Shown here: positions 8,013 through 15,065 of the stretch, piece after piece
Position numbering within the stretch: position 1 is the first letter of the stretch
Layout of the letters: each line of letters begins with the position of its first letter
Source of the DNA: Sulfurimonas sp. HSL-1716
GTDB lineage: Bacteria; Campylobacterota; Campylobacteria; Campylobacterales; Sulfurimonadaceae
Direction: 5' to 3'
Assembly: GCF_039645975.1 (NCBI RefSeq)
Contig: NZ_CP147918.1
Span: forward strand, 1,054,001-1,118,000
Length of the DNA stretch: 64,000 nt
Program-made: the position numbers and the translations under genes
Notes under the pieces: model-generated
The model's database searches: none
What the model was told of the DNA's origin: nothing
The model's input: the letters and a program-made list of their open reading frames with translations, nothing else

Positions 8013-8648
8013 TTATGCGATCAGTTCTTTAAGCTTTCCATGATCGATGATCTTGATGTAGCCGCCGTCTTTATCTATGATCTTCTCTTTTTTCAGCTTC
8101 GTTACGTTTCTCGACAATGTTTCGGGCGCAATGTTTAAAATGGAGGCGATCTTTATCTGTTTGAGGCTTTTGAGTATGCTTTCGTTCTCATATAAAAACT
8201 TTGCGATCTTGGTGTAACTATCAGCGGTGATAGAGTAGTTTATGAAGCTTTCAAGAGCTTTGATCTTTTTCGTCAGCGATTTTATAAAAACCATAGATAT
8301 CTCCGTTTTGCTTAAGAACTTCTCTTTAAACTTCTTGTAGTCGATGAGATAGATCTCAGCATCGCTTTCAAATGAGCAGTTGGCGGGGTAGGGAGATTCT
8401 TCGAAATTTGCTATTTCGGCTATGAGATTGGGTGCGCAGAGATTATGTAAAACCACCTCGTTATCTTTGAAATCGTAAATATACAGCTTTGCTACGCCGC
8501 TGGCAAGCAGATGAAGATATTTCGGCTCATCTTTTGCATAAAAAAGGATATCTCCTTTTTTATATTTTCTATTAACGGTTATGCTTTTTAACTCTGTTAT
8601 TTCCTGCTCGTCAAGCGATTCAAAAAACCAAAATTTCTCTAATTCCAT
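8013..8648 (-). CDS. Crp/Fnr-family transcription regulator
   Basis: A 211-residue regulator: a cyclic-nucleotide-binding-like beta barrel (about residues 5-115), a long dimer helix (120-145) and a winged helix-turn-helix (about 150-205, IKIASILNIAPETLSRNVTKLKKEKI). There is no N-terminal cysteine set, so it is not an Fe-S Fnr; it resembles the Dnr/NssR group that senses nitric oxide or oxygen through haem or other means. It is divergent from the hemerythrin gene, with a TTGAC-N4-GTCAA palindrome between them that is probably its own site. Neighbouring genes suggest control of a nitrosative-stress response. Confidence 0.88.
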   Translation of the reverse strand: MELEKFWFFESLDEQEITELKSITVNRKYKKGDILFYAKDEPKYLHLLASGVAKLYIYDFKDNEVVLHNLCAPNLIAEIANFEESPYPANCSFESDAEIYLIDYKKFKEKFLSKTEISMVFIKSLTKKIKALESFINYSITADSYTKIAKFLYENESILKSLKQIKIASILNIAPETLSRNVTKLKKEKIIDKDGGYIKIIDHGKLKELIA

Positions 8649-8662
8649 TTTTGTCCCATTTC

Positions 8663-8676
8663 TTGACGTTCGTCAA
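8663..8676. promoter_or_regulatory. Crp/Fnr-type box TTGACGTTCGTCAA
   Basis: A palindrome with 6-bp arms (TTGACG and CGTCAA) and a 2-base centre, fitting the Fnr/Dnr/NssR site class TTGAC-N4-GTCAA. It is 15 bases from the Crp/Fnr start and 51 bases before the hemerythrin start, so it could serve both divergent promoters. Confidence 0.7.
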
Positions 8677-8726
8677 TCTTTTTATTAACATTGTATGCAA
8701 AAATACAAAAAAAATAAAGGGATATA

Positions 8727-9167
8727 ATGACTATTAAAGATTTTATGACACACCATCATAGAGATTGCGATCAGCTTTTGGCTGCAGCGGAGGAAGCTGT
8801 CGATAAAAAAGATTTTGAAGATGCGCAAGAGAAGTATAATAAGTTTAAAGACGAGACACTGAAACATTTTGATATGGAAGAGGGATATCTGTTCCCTACA
8901 TTTGAAGAAAAAAGCGGTATGGGCGGACATGGGCCGACACAAGTGATGAGAATGGAGCATGAACAGGTCAGAATGCTTTTCTCCAAACTTGACGAGACGA
9001 TCGCGCAAAAAGATGGTGACAGATTTTTCGGGCTTACGGAGTCGTTGATGATCCTTTTGCAGCAGCATAATGCAAAAGAGGAGCAAATGCTTTATACGAT
9101 GATGCAAAGCGTCTTGTCCGAGCAAAATGACGAGATCGTCGATAAACTTATGAATTACGGCAAATAA
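8727..9167 (+). CDS. hemerythrin-domain protein
   Basis: A 146-residue four-helix HHE/hemerythrin protein that binds a di-iron site. Metal ligands appear in the expected places: MTHHHRDC in helix 1, HFDMEEGYLFP in helix 2, RMEHEQVRML in helix 3 and QQHNAKEEQMLY in helix 4. Cytoplasmic relatives sense or scavenge O2 or nitric oxide, or help repair Fe-S clusters (the YtfE group). There is no cysteine-rich ScdA domain. It is the first gene of an apparent three-gene operon with the membrane protein and the nitrous-oxide-stimulated-promoter protein, behind a Crp/Fnr box. Confidence 0.9.
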   Translation: MTIKDFMTHHHRDCDQLLAAAEEAVDKKDFEDAQEKYNKFKDETLKHFDMEEGYLFPTFEEKSGMGGHGPTQVMRMEHEQVRMLFSKLDETIAQKDGDRFFGLTESLMILLQQHNAKEEQMLYTMMQSVLSEQNDEIVDKLMNYGK

Positions 9168-9180
9168 AGACATATAAATT

Positions 9181-10443
9181 ATGAATATGCAGGGACTCTC
9201 GCTAGAGCAAGCACCGCCTTATAGGATTCCGCTTCTTTTTTATATAGTCGGAGCGGTTTATCTGTTGGGGTTTTCCATAGCGGTGTTATTGTATGCCCCG
9301 CATATAGATAACAGATACTACCTTCAAGCCATCGCCGTCACGCATATTATGACGCTTGGCTTTTTTACGCATATAATTTTCGGGACATTGTTTCAGATGA
9401 TGCCCGTAATAATCAGCGAAGCTTATAAAAATGTCAATCTTAATGCTCAGATCCTGCTTATCGTTTTGAATATCGGTATATTGGGATTTCTTGGCTATTT
9501 CCTTTTCAATATCGAATCATCCGCCTATGTGAGTATTGTGTTGTTATCGGGCAGTTTTATCTATTTTGCGCTGTATTCCCTCGGTACCGTCTTAAGGACG
9601 GAAGATAAGAACGAGGTCGTAAAAAGCTTTATAGCCGTGTTTCTTTTTTTGATCATAGGTGCGCTCTTTGGAGCTTTGGCATTTTTGCAGCATATGGGAA
9701 TGTTGGGTGCTTTGAAGTTTGGCGACATCCACTTCACTGTCATGATATTCGGTGTCGTATTTATGCTGTTTGCGGCCGTAGTGTACAAAATCATTCCTAT
9801 GTTTTATGTTACGCAGGAGTACCCTTCAAGCGTAAAGAACGGTTTGTTTCTCGTCTTGTCTCTCATCCTTTTATCCATCGTTTTTGCTACACTTTTTGAA
9901 TATGTCACGGCATTGAAGATTTTTAAAACGCTGCTTGGCATTTTGATCATCGGCTTTTCCGTTTTGACCGTCAATCTTTTAAGAAAGAGAAAAAGAGCAA
10001 GAAGCGACATAACGGTAAACCTGTTTTATTTTTCGAGTGTAAACCTTGCCATTGGCGGGCTGCTGTGGATAATCACCGTACTTTTTGATCTGCAAGCCGA
10101 TCTTATCTTCGGCGTAGTGTTGGGACTGGGATTTGTCTTTGCTCTTATAAACGGGATGATATATAAGATAGTGCCGTTTTTGACATGGTTTCATCTGAGT
10201 TCAAAATATATTTACGAAGCAGAAATGGGAGAGGTCATCAAAGCCAAGATGATCCGTATTCAGTACTATGTGTTCATGGCAAGTTACGGTTTTTTTATGG
10301 CCGCGTTGTTGTTTAAACCTCTGATCGTAGCAGCAGCAGGACTATTTTTTGTATCCTCGTCACTGCTTTTATACAATATCGTGCATGGATATAATTATTA
10401 TTCAAGAATAATAAAGAAGGCACCCGATTATGGAACAAAATAA
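9181..10443 (+). CDS. 12-TM heme-copper oxidase subunit I-like membrane protein
   Basis: A 420-residue inner-membrane protein with about 12 hydrophobic helices. The segment around H55 and H64 (VTHIMTLGFFTHIIFG) and the GDIHFTVMIFG segment resemble haem-ligand helices of the heme-copper oxidase / NnrS-like group, but the full copper-centre His set is not apparent, so it is probably not an oxidase. Small relatives are often found with nitric-oxide response genes. It begins 14 bases after the hemerythrin stop and its end overlaps the next gene by 14 bases, so all three are co-transcribed. A haem-binding NO-related role is inferred. Confidence 0.7.
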   Translation: MNMQGLSLEQAPPYRIPLLFYIVGAVYLLGFSIAVLLYAPHIDNRYYLQAIAVTHIMTLGFFTHIIFGTLFQMMPVIISEAYKNVNLNAQILLIVLNIGILGFLGYFLFNIESSAYVSIVLLSGSFIYFALYSLGTVLRTEDKNEVVKSFIAVFLFLIIGALFGALAFLQHMGMLGALKFGDIHFTVMIFGVVFMLFAAVVYKIIPMFYVTQEYPSSVKNGLFLVLSLILLSIVFATLFEYVTALKIFKTLLGILIIGFSVLTVNLLRKRKRARSDITVNLFYFSSVNLAIGGLLWIITVLFDLQADLIFGVVLGLGFVFALINGMIYKIVPFLTWFHLSSKYIYEAEMGEVIKAKMIRIQYYVFMASYGFFMAALLFKPLIVAAAGLFFVSSSLLLYNIVHGYNYYSRIIKKAPDYGTK

Positions 10444-10789
10444 ATTTGAAACCGAAGTCAAAACCTTAAAAAGCTTCTTTGAAACCTACTGTCACTCAAA
10501 CGAACATGAAAACAGAGTTATAAACTCCTCTGTATGTACCCATAAAGATTTTTCCTATACGGTGGAACTCGACCTTTGCGGGAAGTGCCGAACGCTTATA
10601 GATTATTCCATTAAAAGGCTAGAAGAGTGTCCTCATGAGATCAAGCCAAGATGCAGAACATGCCCGAACCCATGTTATGAAAAGAACGAATGGAAGAAGC
10701 TGGCTAAAGTTATGCGCTACAGCGGCGTAAGACTCGGAGTCGTAAAAGTAAAAGAAAAGATGAAGAGTATTTTGAAATTTAAGCCCTAA
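10430..10789 (+). CDS. nitrous-oxide-stimulated promoter family protein
   Basis: A 119-residue protein matching the small family named after a nitrous-oxide-stimulated promoter: CGKCRTLIDYSIKRLEECP, then CRTCPNPCYEKNEWKKLAKVMRYSG-type sequence. Six or more conserved cysteines in CxxC and CxxCxxxC arrangements suggest zinc or iron-sulfur binding. The biochemical role of the family is unknown. It overlaps the upstream membrane-protein gene by 14 bases and is the last gene of the hemerythrin operon, which supports a role in nitrogen-oxide stress. A short hairpin overlaps its stop codon. Confidence 0.82.
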   Translation: MEQNKFETEVKTLKSFFETYCHSNEHENRVINSSVCTHKDFSYTVELDLCGKCRTLIDYSIKRLEECPHEIKPRCRTCPNPCYEKNEWKKLAKVMRYSGVRLGVVKVKEKMKSILKFKP

Positions 10790-10800
10790 AAAGAGGGCTT
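10781..10800. terminator. hairpin between convergent genes
   Basis: AAGCCCT, a six-base A-rich loop, AGGGCTT: a 7-bp stem that includes the stop codon of the nitrous-oxide-stimulated-promoter gene and lies six bases from the convergent superoxide reductase stop. It is placed as a bidirectional terminator, though the flanking T-runs are weak. Confidence 0.5.
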
Positions 10801-10805
10801 AAGAG

Positions 10806-11192
10806 TTAGTCGACGACGGTTACTTCAACCGGCGTTGATTCCCACACACCGTGTTTTGTACAGTAGGCATGAGCTACAAGATCAAGTTTTTTCCCCATAG
10901 GGCGGATATTGAAAGTTACTTCCGTATGAGATTTCTCATTTCCCAAAGTACCCGCTACAAAATCTGCTCTTGCTAAAAGGACTTCACCGTTATAAAGAGC
11001 CATGTTTGCTATATAGTGGTCAAAATCATCTGGATGAGGATATTCGTTACCCATTTTTACGGTTACTGCGAACATCTCTCCTTTTTTGGCTTCTTTAGCA
11101 CAATGGATAAACGGTGAATGGCGGTCGATATAGTCTTTTTTCGCTTCGCGTTCTACCGTGTCTATGTCGACGTATTTGTTGATCTTTGGCAT
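10806..11192 (-). CDS. superoxide reductase, class II (neelaredoxin type)
   Basis: A 128-residue enzyme reducing superoxide to hydrogen peroxide with a mononuclear Fe(His)4(Cys) centre. The ligands read H25, H53 and H59 (HPDDFDH), C111 and H114 (CTKHGVW). The N-terminal desulforedoxin domain is absent, making it class II. The motif that usually reads E-K-H before the first ligand is D-R-H here (23-25), so the lysine thought to guide superoxide is an arginine. A TATACT -10-like element lies on this strand around 11230. It sits tail-to-tail with the nitrosative-stress operon. Confidence 0.9.
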   Translation of the reverse strand: MPKINKYVDIDTVEREAKKDYIDRHSPFIHCAKEAKKGEMFAVTVKMGNEYPHPDDFDHYIANMALYNGEVLLARADFVAGTLGNEKSHTEVTFNIRPMGKKLDLVAHAYCTKHGVWESTPVEVTVVD

Positions 11193-11298
11193 TTTCTATT
11201 CCTTTTCGAATTGGTTTTTATAGCGGCAGTATATCCTTATTCGCTTTTAAAAAATTAAATTTCATATTGAAATGATACTTATTAACCAAAATCTAAAC

Positions 11299-12642
11299 TC
11301 ATACCGGGATTTTCTTTTTGATATGACTTCTGCGTCTTTTGTACCAACGGATAACGCCCGTGGCGCCAAGAACGAAAAAAGCCAGAACGGAAATATCGTT
11401 TATCCAAATCCACCAAGAGGCAAAAAAAGTTCCGTCATGCAGAGTAAAAAACAAAGAGTACAGCGTTGCATCTTTAAAAACAGGCAGGGTAAATTTGTCG
11501 TTTGTAGCCGCAAAATAGCTAATTTTGCCGTTATTGTTCACGACATCTCTGAACATATGGGGCGTGTTGTTTAAACGTTCCCATCTGCCGTCATATTTAC
11601 GGTTGGATGAACCCATTCCGCTTACATACAGCACATTGTCCTTTCTGATCATGCGAAACGCAAAGCCTTTGCTCTCCATTTCCCAATCGCGCAGATCTTC
11701 GCTTTTATATACACCGTATCTGTTGCCTATGCGATATATCTTACCGTCAAAGTCCACCGACCAGATATCATGCTGCAGGGTAGAATATACGGGAGGCAGT
11801 ATTGCATGCGGTATCTTCACCGATGCCATAAATCTTGCCAGCGTATTTGCATGGTCTAAGAATACTCCTGTCACCGCCAGTATGACAAGCGGTATAAGAG
11901 CCGCCAGCGAAAAAACATTTGAATGCAGACGTATAAGCTTTCTGGTGACTTTGGGAGCTTTCTTCTTATGTATCAGCCACCAGATGAGATAGCCTCCAAA
12001 TGCCAGTGCAGTAAGAAAAAGAGCTCCGTAGTCATTGATGTACAGCGACCAGTCACCCTCAAGCAAACCTCTGCCGTAATGCAGGTCTCTGACAAGCCTT
12101 GAGAGGGTAATAGCCTCTTGCAGTTTCGAGGATGATATTTTAACGCTGCTTCGGCCGAGTATCTGTGCATCGGTCTTTGTAAGCCTTACTATCTCGCGCT
12201 TATCGACAACGGCGACAATGTCGTTTGGTGACAGGCAAAGAGCGTTTACATATTCGCCGGACAATGCGTAGTTGCTCCATATAGAGTCTTTTAGTACATA
12301 GATACCATCGGAGGTAGCTGCAAACATCTTATTTTTGTCGTCTTTGATCGCCTGGCATTGAATATTTGACATTTTACGGTAGGTTGCTCCTCCGTCAAAT
12401 GTCTCGAATATACCCCGTTTTCCGCCAATGATATTATGTTTTGGAGATACCGGGTCCTGCCAATAGGCTTCAAATAATCGTTTATCCTCCTCTAGTGCCG
12501 CTTTTGGAAGATGTTTGAATGTAGTCGTATATAAAAAATCCCATTGTTTATGGTCGAGGAAAAAGCCCGTGATACCCAAAAGGAGTAAAACGAGCCCTGT
12601 GCCGATCCCGGCAATTTTATGTAAGGTAACGGCTTTTACCAT
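11299..12642 (-). CDS. PepSY-associated TM protein, iron-regulated-membrane-protein type
   Basis: A 447-residue inner-membrane protein with helices near residues 8-28, 205-225, 243-262 and 405-428. Conserved histidines in or near the helices (LHKIAG, LHYGRG, RLHSNV, LHDG) could bind two haems, as in PepSY-TM proteins proposed to reduce ferric siderophores. Between helices are two large periplasmic loops with repeats of the sort GGKRGIFETFDGGATYRKM and IWSVDFDGKIYRIGNRYGVYKS, resembling BNR/beta-propeller blades. Its start overlaps the end of the upstream TonB receptor gene by seven bases, so receptor and membrane protein are one operon and probably one uptake route. Confidence 0.75.
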   Translation of the reverse strand: MVKAVTLHKIAGIGTGLVLLLLGITGFFLDHKQWDFLYTTTFKHLPKAALEEDKRLFEAYWQDPVSPKHNIIGGKRGIFETFDGGATYRKMSNIQCQAIKDDKNKMFAATSDGIYVLKDSIWSNYALSGEYVNALCLSPNDIVAVVDKREIVRLTKTDAQILGRSSVKISSSKLQEAITLSRLVRDLHYGRGLLEGDWSLYINDYGALFLTALAFGGYLIWWLIHKKKAPKVTRKLIRLHSNVFSLAALIPLVILAVTGVFLDHANTLARFMASVKIPHAILPPVYSTLQHDIWSVDFDGKIYRIGNRYGVYKSEDLRDWEMESKGFAFRMIRKDNVLYVSGMGSSNRKYDGRWERLNNTPHMFRDVVNNNGKISYFAATNDKFTLPVFKDATLYSLFFTLHDGTFFASWWIWINDISVLAFFVLGATGVIRWYKRRRSHIKKKIPV

Positions 12643-14693
12643 AGATATGAAAGTCCTGCATAGAACTGACGCGGATCACCCGGCGTATAATCGCTTTTGC
12701 CGTAAGCATAGCTTGCGCTGACGGCATATCTCTCATCCGTTATGTTTGTGATCTTTGCAAACAGGCTGAGATGTTTTGAATAGACATAATCGGCTTTTAA
12801 GTTGCCAATACCGTAGCCTTTGTATTTATCGACGGTATGTGCATCATCCATCCAGTATGAGCCGACATAGATATATTCACCCATTACCGATAAACCTTTG
12901 ATGTTTTTTGGAGTGTATACCAAGCGGGCATTTCCCGTATTGTTCGGCGCCTGAGATATCTCATTGTCGCCATAATTGGAATCGTTCACATAGTTGTGCA
13001 TAGAGTAAGAGTAAGCGATGCGGGCGGCCCACTCGTCCGTCGCCTGAATCTGTGTTGTCAGTTCTACGCCTTTATGCGTAGTGCTTCCGCCGTTATCATA
13101 ATAGTAATAACCTGAAGGGATGTCCCTATATTTCGTAATGGTATCGTTTATAGTCATATAGTAAGCGGCCAGTTCGGTATAGCTTTTTTTACCCATTTCC
13201 GATTTGATGCCGATCTCGTATGTGTTAGAGGTCTCCGGATCGAGTTTTACGTTCTCGTATCCGGCTTTCATCGAATACAGCAAAGTAGATTGCGGGATCC
13301 TAAAACCGTTCGCATAGCGCGCATATATGTTTGTGTCTTTGTTTATTTTATAGTTGAGTGAAAGTTTCGGGCTTAGATGCGAGAAGTGATCATTTCTGTC
13401 TCCGGGACGATAATATACTCCAGAAGCGTCCGTACTGTCTGCAGTAAGATTGTTCTTGTATTCGTATTGATTGTAATCGTATCTTAATCCCGCGCTCAGC
13501 ATGAGATCGCTGGTGATATCGTATTCGCCGTGTATGTAAGGAGCTATGGCCATGTAGTTTACATCATAGTCGTAAATGGCGCCTTGCAGATATGTCTTGC
13601 CTCCGGTCGTGATATCGAAATCCTGATTATACAAAAGCGTGGACTTTGTGAACTCTGCATCGACTCCTCCTATCAGACGGCCCCAAGAGGTTGTATATTT
13701 GTTCTTTTGTAAAAAACCGGCGGTAAACATTTTGTTGTCGTTGCTTGGAAGGTTCTTCTCCCATGTAGCGACATATCTGTTTCTGTTATAGCGGAGATAC
13801 GGCGTGAACGATATATCCAGATCGTTAAACGAATAGTTGGTAAATTCCGCACTGAGACGGGCATAGTCAAATTTTCTTCTCACATCCGTCTGCTGAAGAG
13901 CGCTAAAATAGGTAGCGTCATCGCTCGCGGCGGTCGAACCGTTCTTTATGTTGTCATAATCATTGAAGGTATCTGCCTGTTCTGCGTCGGTGTAACTTGT
14001 ATTGAAGATGACTTTGACATCGTTGTCGCTATTTATTTTATGATCATAACGGACATTTGCTTCGAATCTGTCTGTATTCGTATGGTCGCGCCAGCCGTCG
14101 CTGTGCATATAGTTCACGTTCGCGCGGTATGAGCTGTTCTCATCGACGGTATCGCTTACTTCCAAGAAAGTGGAACCGTATCCGTTGCTGCCTCCCATCC
14201 CTTTAAAGGTGATCTCTTTTTGTTTTGAGGGTTTTTTTACCGATTGTACATTTATGACCGCTGCCACCGCATCGGAACCGTATAGCGCCGTACCCGGGCC
14301 TTTGAGCACATCCACAGACGTCGCGGATTCAAAAGTAGTATATGCCAGACCGTTGTGGTTGAAAAAGCCCGATGACTGTACCGGTATGCCGTCTTGCATG
14401 AACAGATAGTAAGAATCCGTATTGTTAGGCATACGTATGGAGGTTGTATTACCGATAACCGAACCGGTCTGCACTATGCGCACACCCGCAAGAGAGTTAA
14501 GAAGGTCTTTTTGGAATATTACCTGATCGAGCTTGATCTCGCTTTCGCTTTTTTTGGATATGCTCAGCGGTTGAGCAAGGACTTTTTCTTCACTTCCCGT
14601 CGCCGTTACGCTTACCGGCGACAACTCGATGACGGAAGAATCGGCTAGTACCGCCATAGCTGCAAAACTAAGGGTGATTATTGTTTTTTTCAT
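12636..14693 (-). CDS. TonB-dependent outer-membrane receptor
   Basis: A 685-residue receptor: signal peptide (ending VLADSS), plug domain (about 30-150, with SVTATGSEEKV, SIRMPNNTDSYYLFMQDG and VDVLKGPGTALYGSDAVAAVINV) and a 22-strand barrel whose C-terminus ends in aromatic YLW as required for BAM. It imports a chelate or other scarce solute using TonB energy; the substrate cannot be read from sequence, and iron or copper complexes are the usual choices. The 3' end overlaps the PepSY-TM gene by seven bases. A good AGGAGC ribosome site precedes the ATG; the promoter lies in the structured intergenic region shared with the next receptor. Confidence 0.9.
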   Translation of the reverse strand: MKKTIITLSFAAMAVLADSSVIELSPVSVTATGSEEKVLAQPLSISKKSESEIKLDQVIFQKDLLNSLAGVRIVQTGSVIGNTTSIRMPNNTDSYYLFMQDGIPVQSSGFFNHNGLAYTTFESATSVDVLKGPGTALYGSDAVAAVINVQSVKKPSKQKEITFKGMGGSNGYGSTFLEVSDTVDENSSYRANVNYMHSDGWRDHTNTDRFEANVRYDHKINSDNDVKVIFNTSYTDAEQADTFNDYDNIKNGSTAASDDATYFSALQQTDVRRKFDYARLSAEFTNYSFNDLDISFTPYLRYNRNRYVATWEKNLPSNDNKMFTAGFLQKNKYTTSWGRLIGGVDAEFTKSTLLYNQDFDITTGGKTYLQGAIYDYDVNYMAIAPYIHGEYDITSDLMLSAGLRYDYNQYEYKNNLTADSTDASGVYYRPGDRNDHFSHLSPKLSLNYKINKDTNIYARYANGFRIPQSTLLYSMKAGYENVKLDPETSNTYEIGIKSEMGKKSYTELAAYYMTINDTITKYRDIPSGYYYYDNGGSTTHKGVELTTQIQATDEWAARIAYSYSMHNYVNDSNYGDNEISQAPNNTGNARLVYTPKNIKGLSVMGEYIYVGSYWMDDAHTVDKYKGYGIGNLKADYVYSKHLSLFAKITNITDERYAVSASYAYGKSDYTPGDPRQFYAGLSYLW

Positions 14694-14854
14694 AATTGAC
14701 GAGCTCCTAAAAAATTTGCCCTATATTATGAAAAAAGTGTTACATTAATGTTAAATTATATATAAAAAGTAATATTTATTATTCAGAAAACTGATTGTTT
14801 TTTTTGATTTTTATGGCAGAAGGTTGTCTTCAAAATGCTCGAAAACAGCCGTAT

Positions 14855-14875
14855 ACAGGACAATATTGGTCCTGT
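14855..14875 (+). repeat. inverted repeat ACAGGAC / GTCCTGT
   Basis: A 7-bp perfect stem with a seven-base loop AATATTG, followed by TTTC. It contains the palindromic octamer CAATATTG that recurs at 14993. It lies upstream of the likely -10 of the rightward receptor, so it may be an operator rather than an RNA hairpin. Confidence 0.5.
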
Positions 14876-14935
14876 TTCGGTCAAAGAAACTTAACACTTT
14901 CGTAACATTTCTTAACTAGAATTTTAGTTCAAAAG

Positions 14936-14976
14936 TTTCCTGTCTTCATTTAGTTTGGCGACTACAAGACAGGAAA
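14936..14976 (+). ncRNA. leader hairpin 1 before TonB receptor
   Basis: TTTCCTGTCTT and AAGACAGGAAA form an 11-bp perfect stem enclosing a 19-base loop that includes TTTAGT and GGCGACT. It lies downstream of the possible -10 at 14917 and so would be in the 5' leader of the receptor mRNA. No T-run follows, so it is not a simple terminator. Confidence 0.5.
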
Positions 14977-14984
14977 TGGCGACT

Positions 14985-15039
14985 GGCACCGGCAATATTG
15001 TATCATCGTTTAGTAAACATAATATGTAATGTCGGTGCC
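14985..15039 (+). ncRNA. leader hairpin 2 before TonB receptor
   Basis: GGCACCGGCA pairs with TGTCGGTGCC (10 bp, one G-U), with an inner ATATT/AATAT helix and a GTTTA-G-TAAAC dyad in the loop. It ends 17 bases before the GGAG ribosome site of the receptor gene. With hairpin 1 it makes a two-domain leader; ligand or protein partner is unknown. Confidence 0.5.
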
Positions 15040-15065
15040 GTTATATTATATATTATGGAGTGAAA

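Larger units (their letters stand above)
14694..15065. promoter_or_regulatory. 372-base divergent intergenic region rich in dyads
   Basis: No gene is seen here. The part near 14700-14800 is very AT-rich and should hold the promoter of the leftward TonB receptor (a TAATAT element lies on that strand around 14724). The rightward part carries a possible -10 TAGAAT (14917-14922), three inverted repeats (14855-14875, 14936-14976, 14985-15039), the octamer CAATATTG twice (14861 and 14993), and TGGCGACT twice, 21 bases apart (14956 and 14977). A clear Fur box was not found. No riboswitch class I know fits. Confidence 0.55.

Noticed and set aside
8663-8676. Fe-S Fnr control of the hemerythrin operon
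   Set aside because: The adjacent regulator has no N-terminal cysteine cluster, so oxygen sensing by an Fe-S cluster is not supported.
14740-14790. Fur-box-like AT-rich sequence (TAATATTTATTATT) before the TonB receptors
   Set aside because: Too few matches to the 19-base Fur consensus in an AT-rich background; iron control remains possible but is not shown.
14936-15039. Cobalamin or molybdenum-cofactor riboswitch before the TonB receptor
   Set aside because: The conserved B12 box and the Moco pattern are absent; only hairpins are seen.
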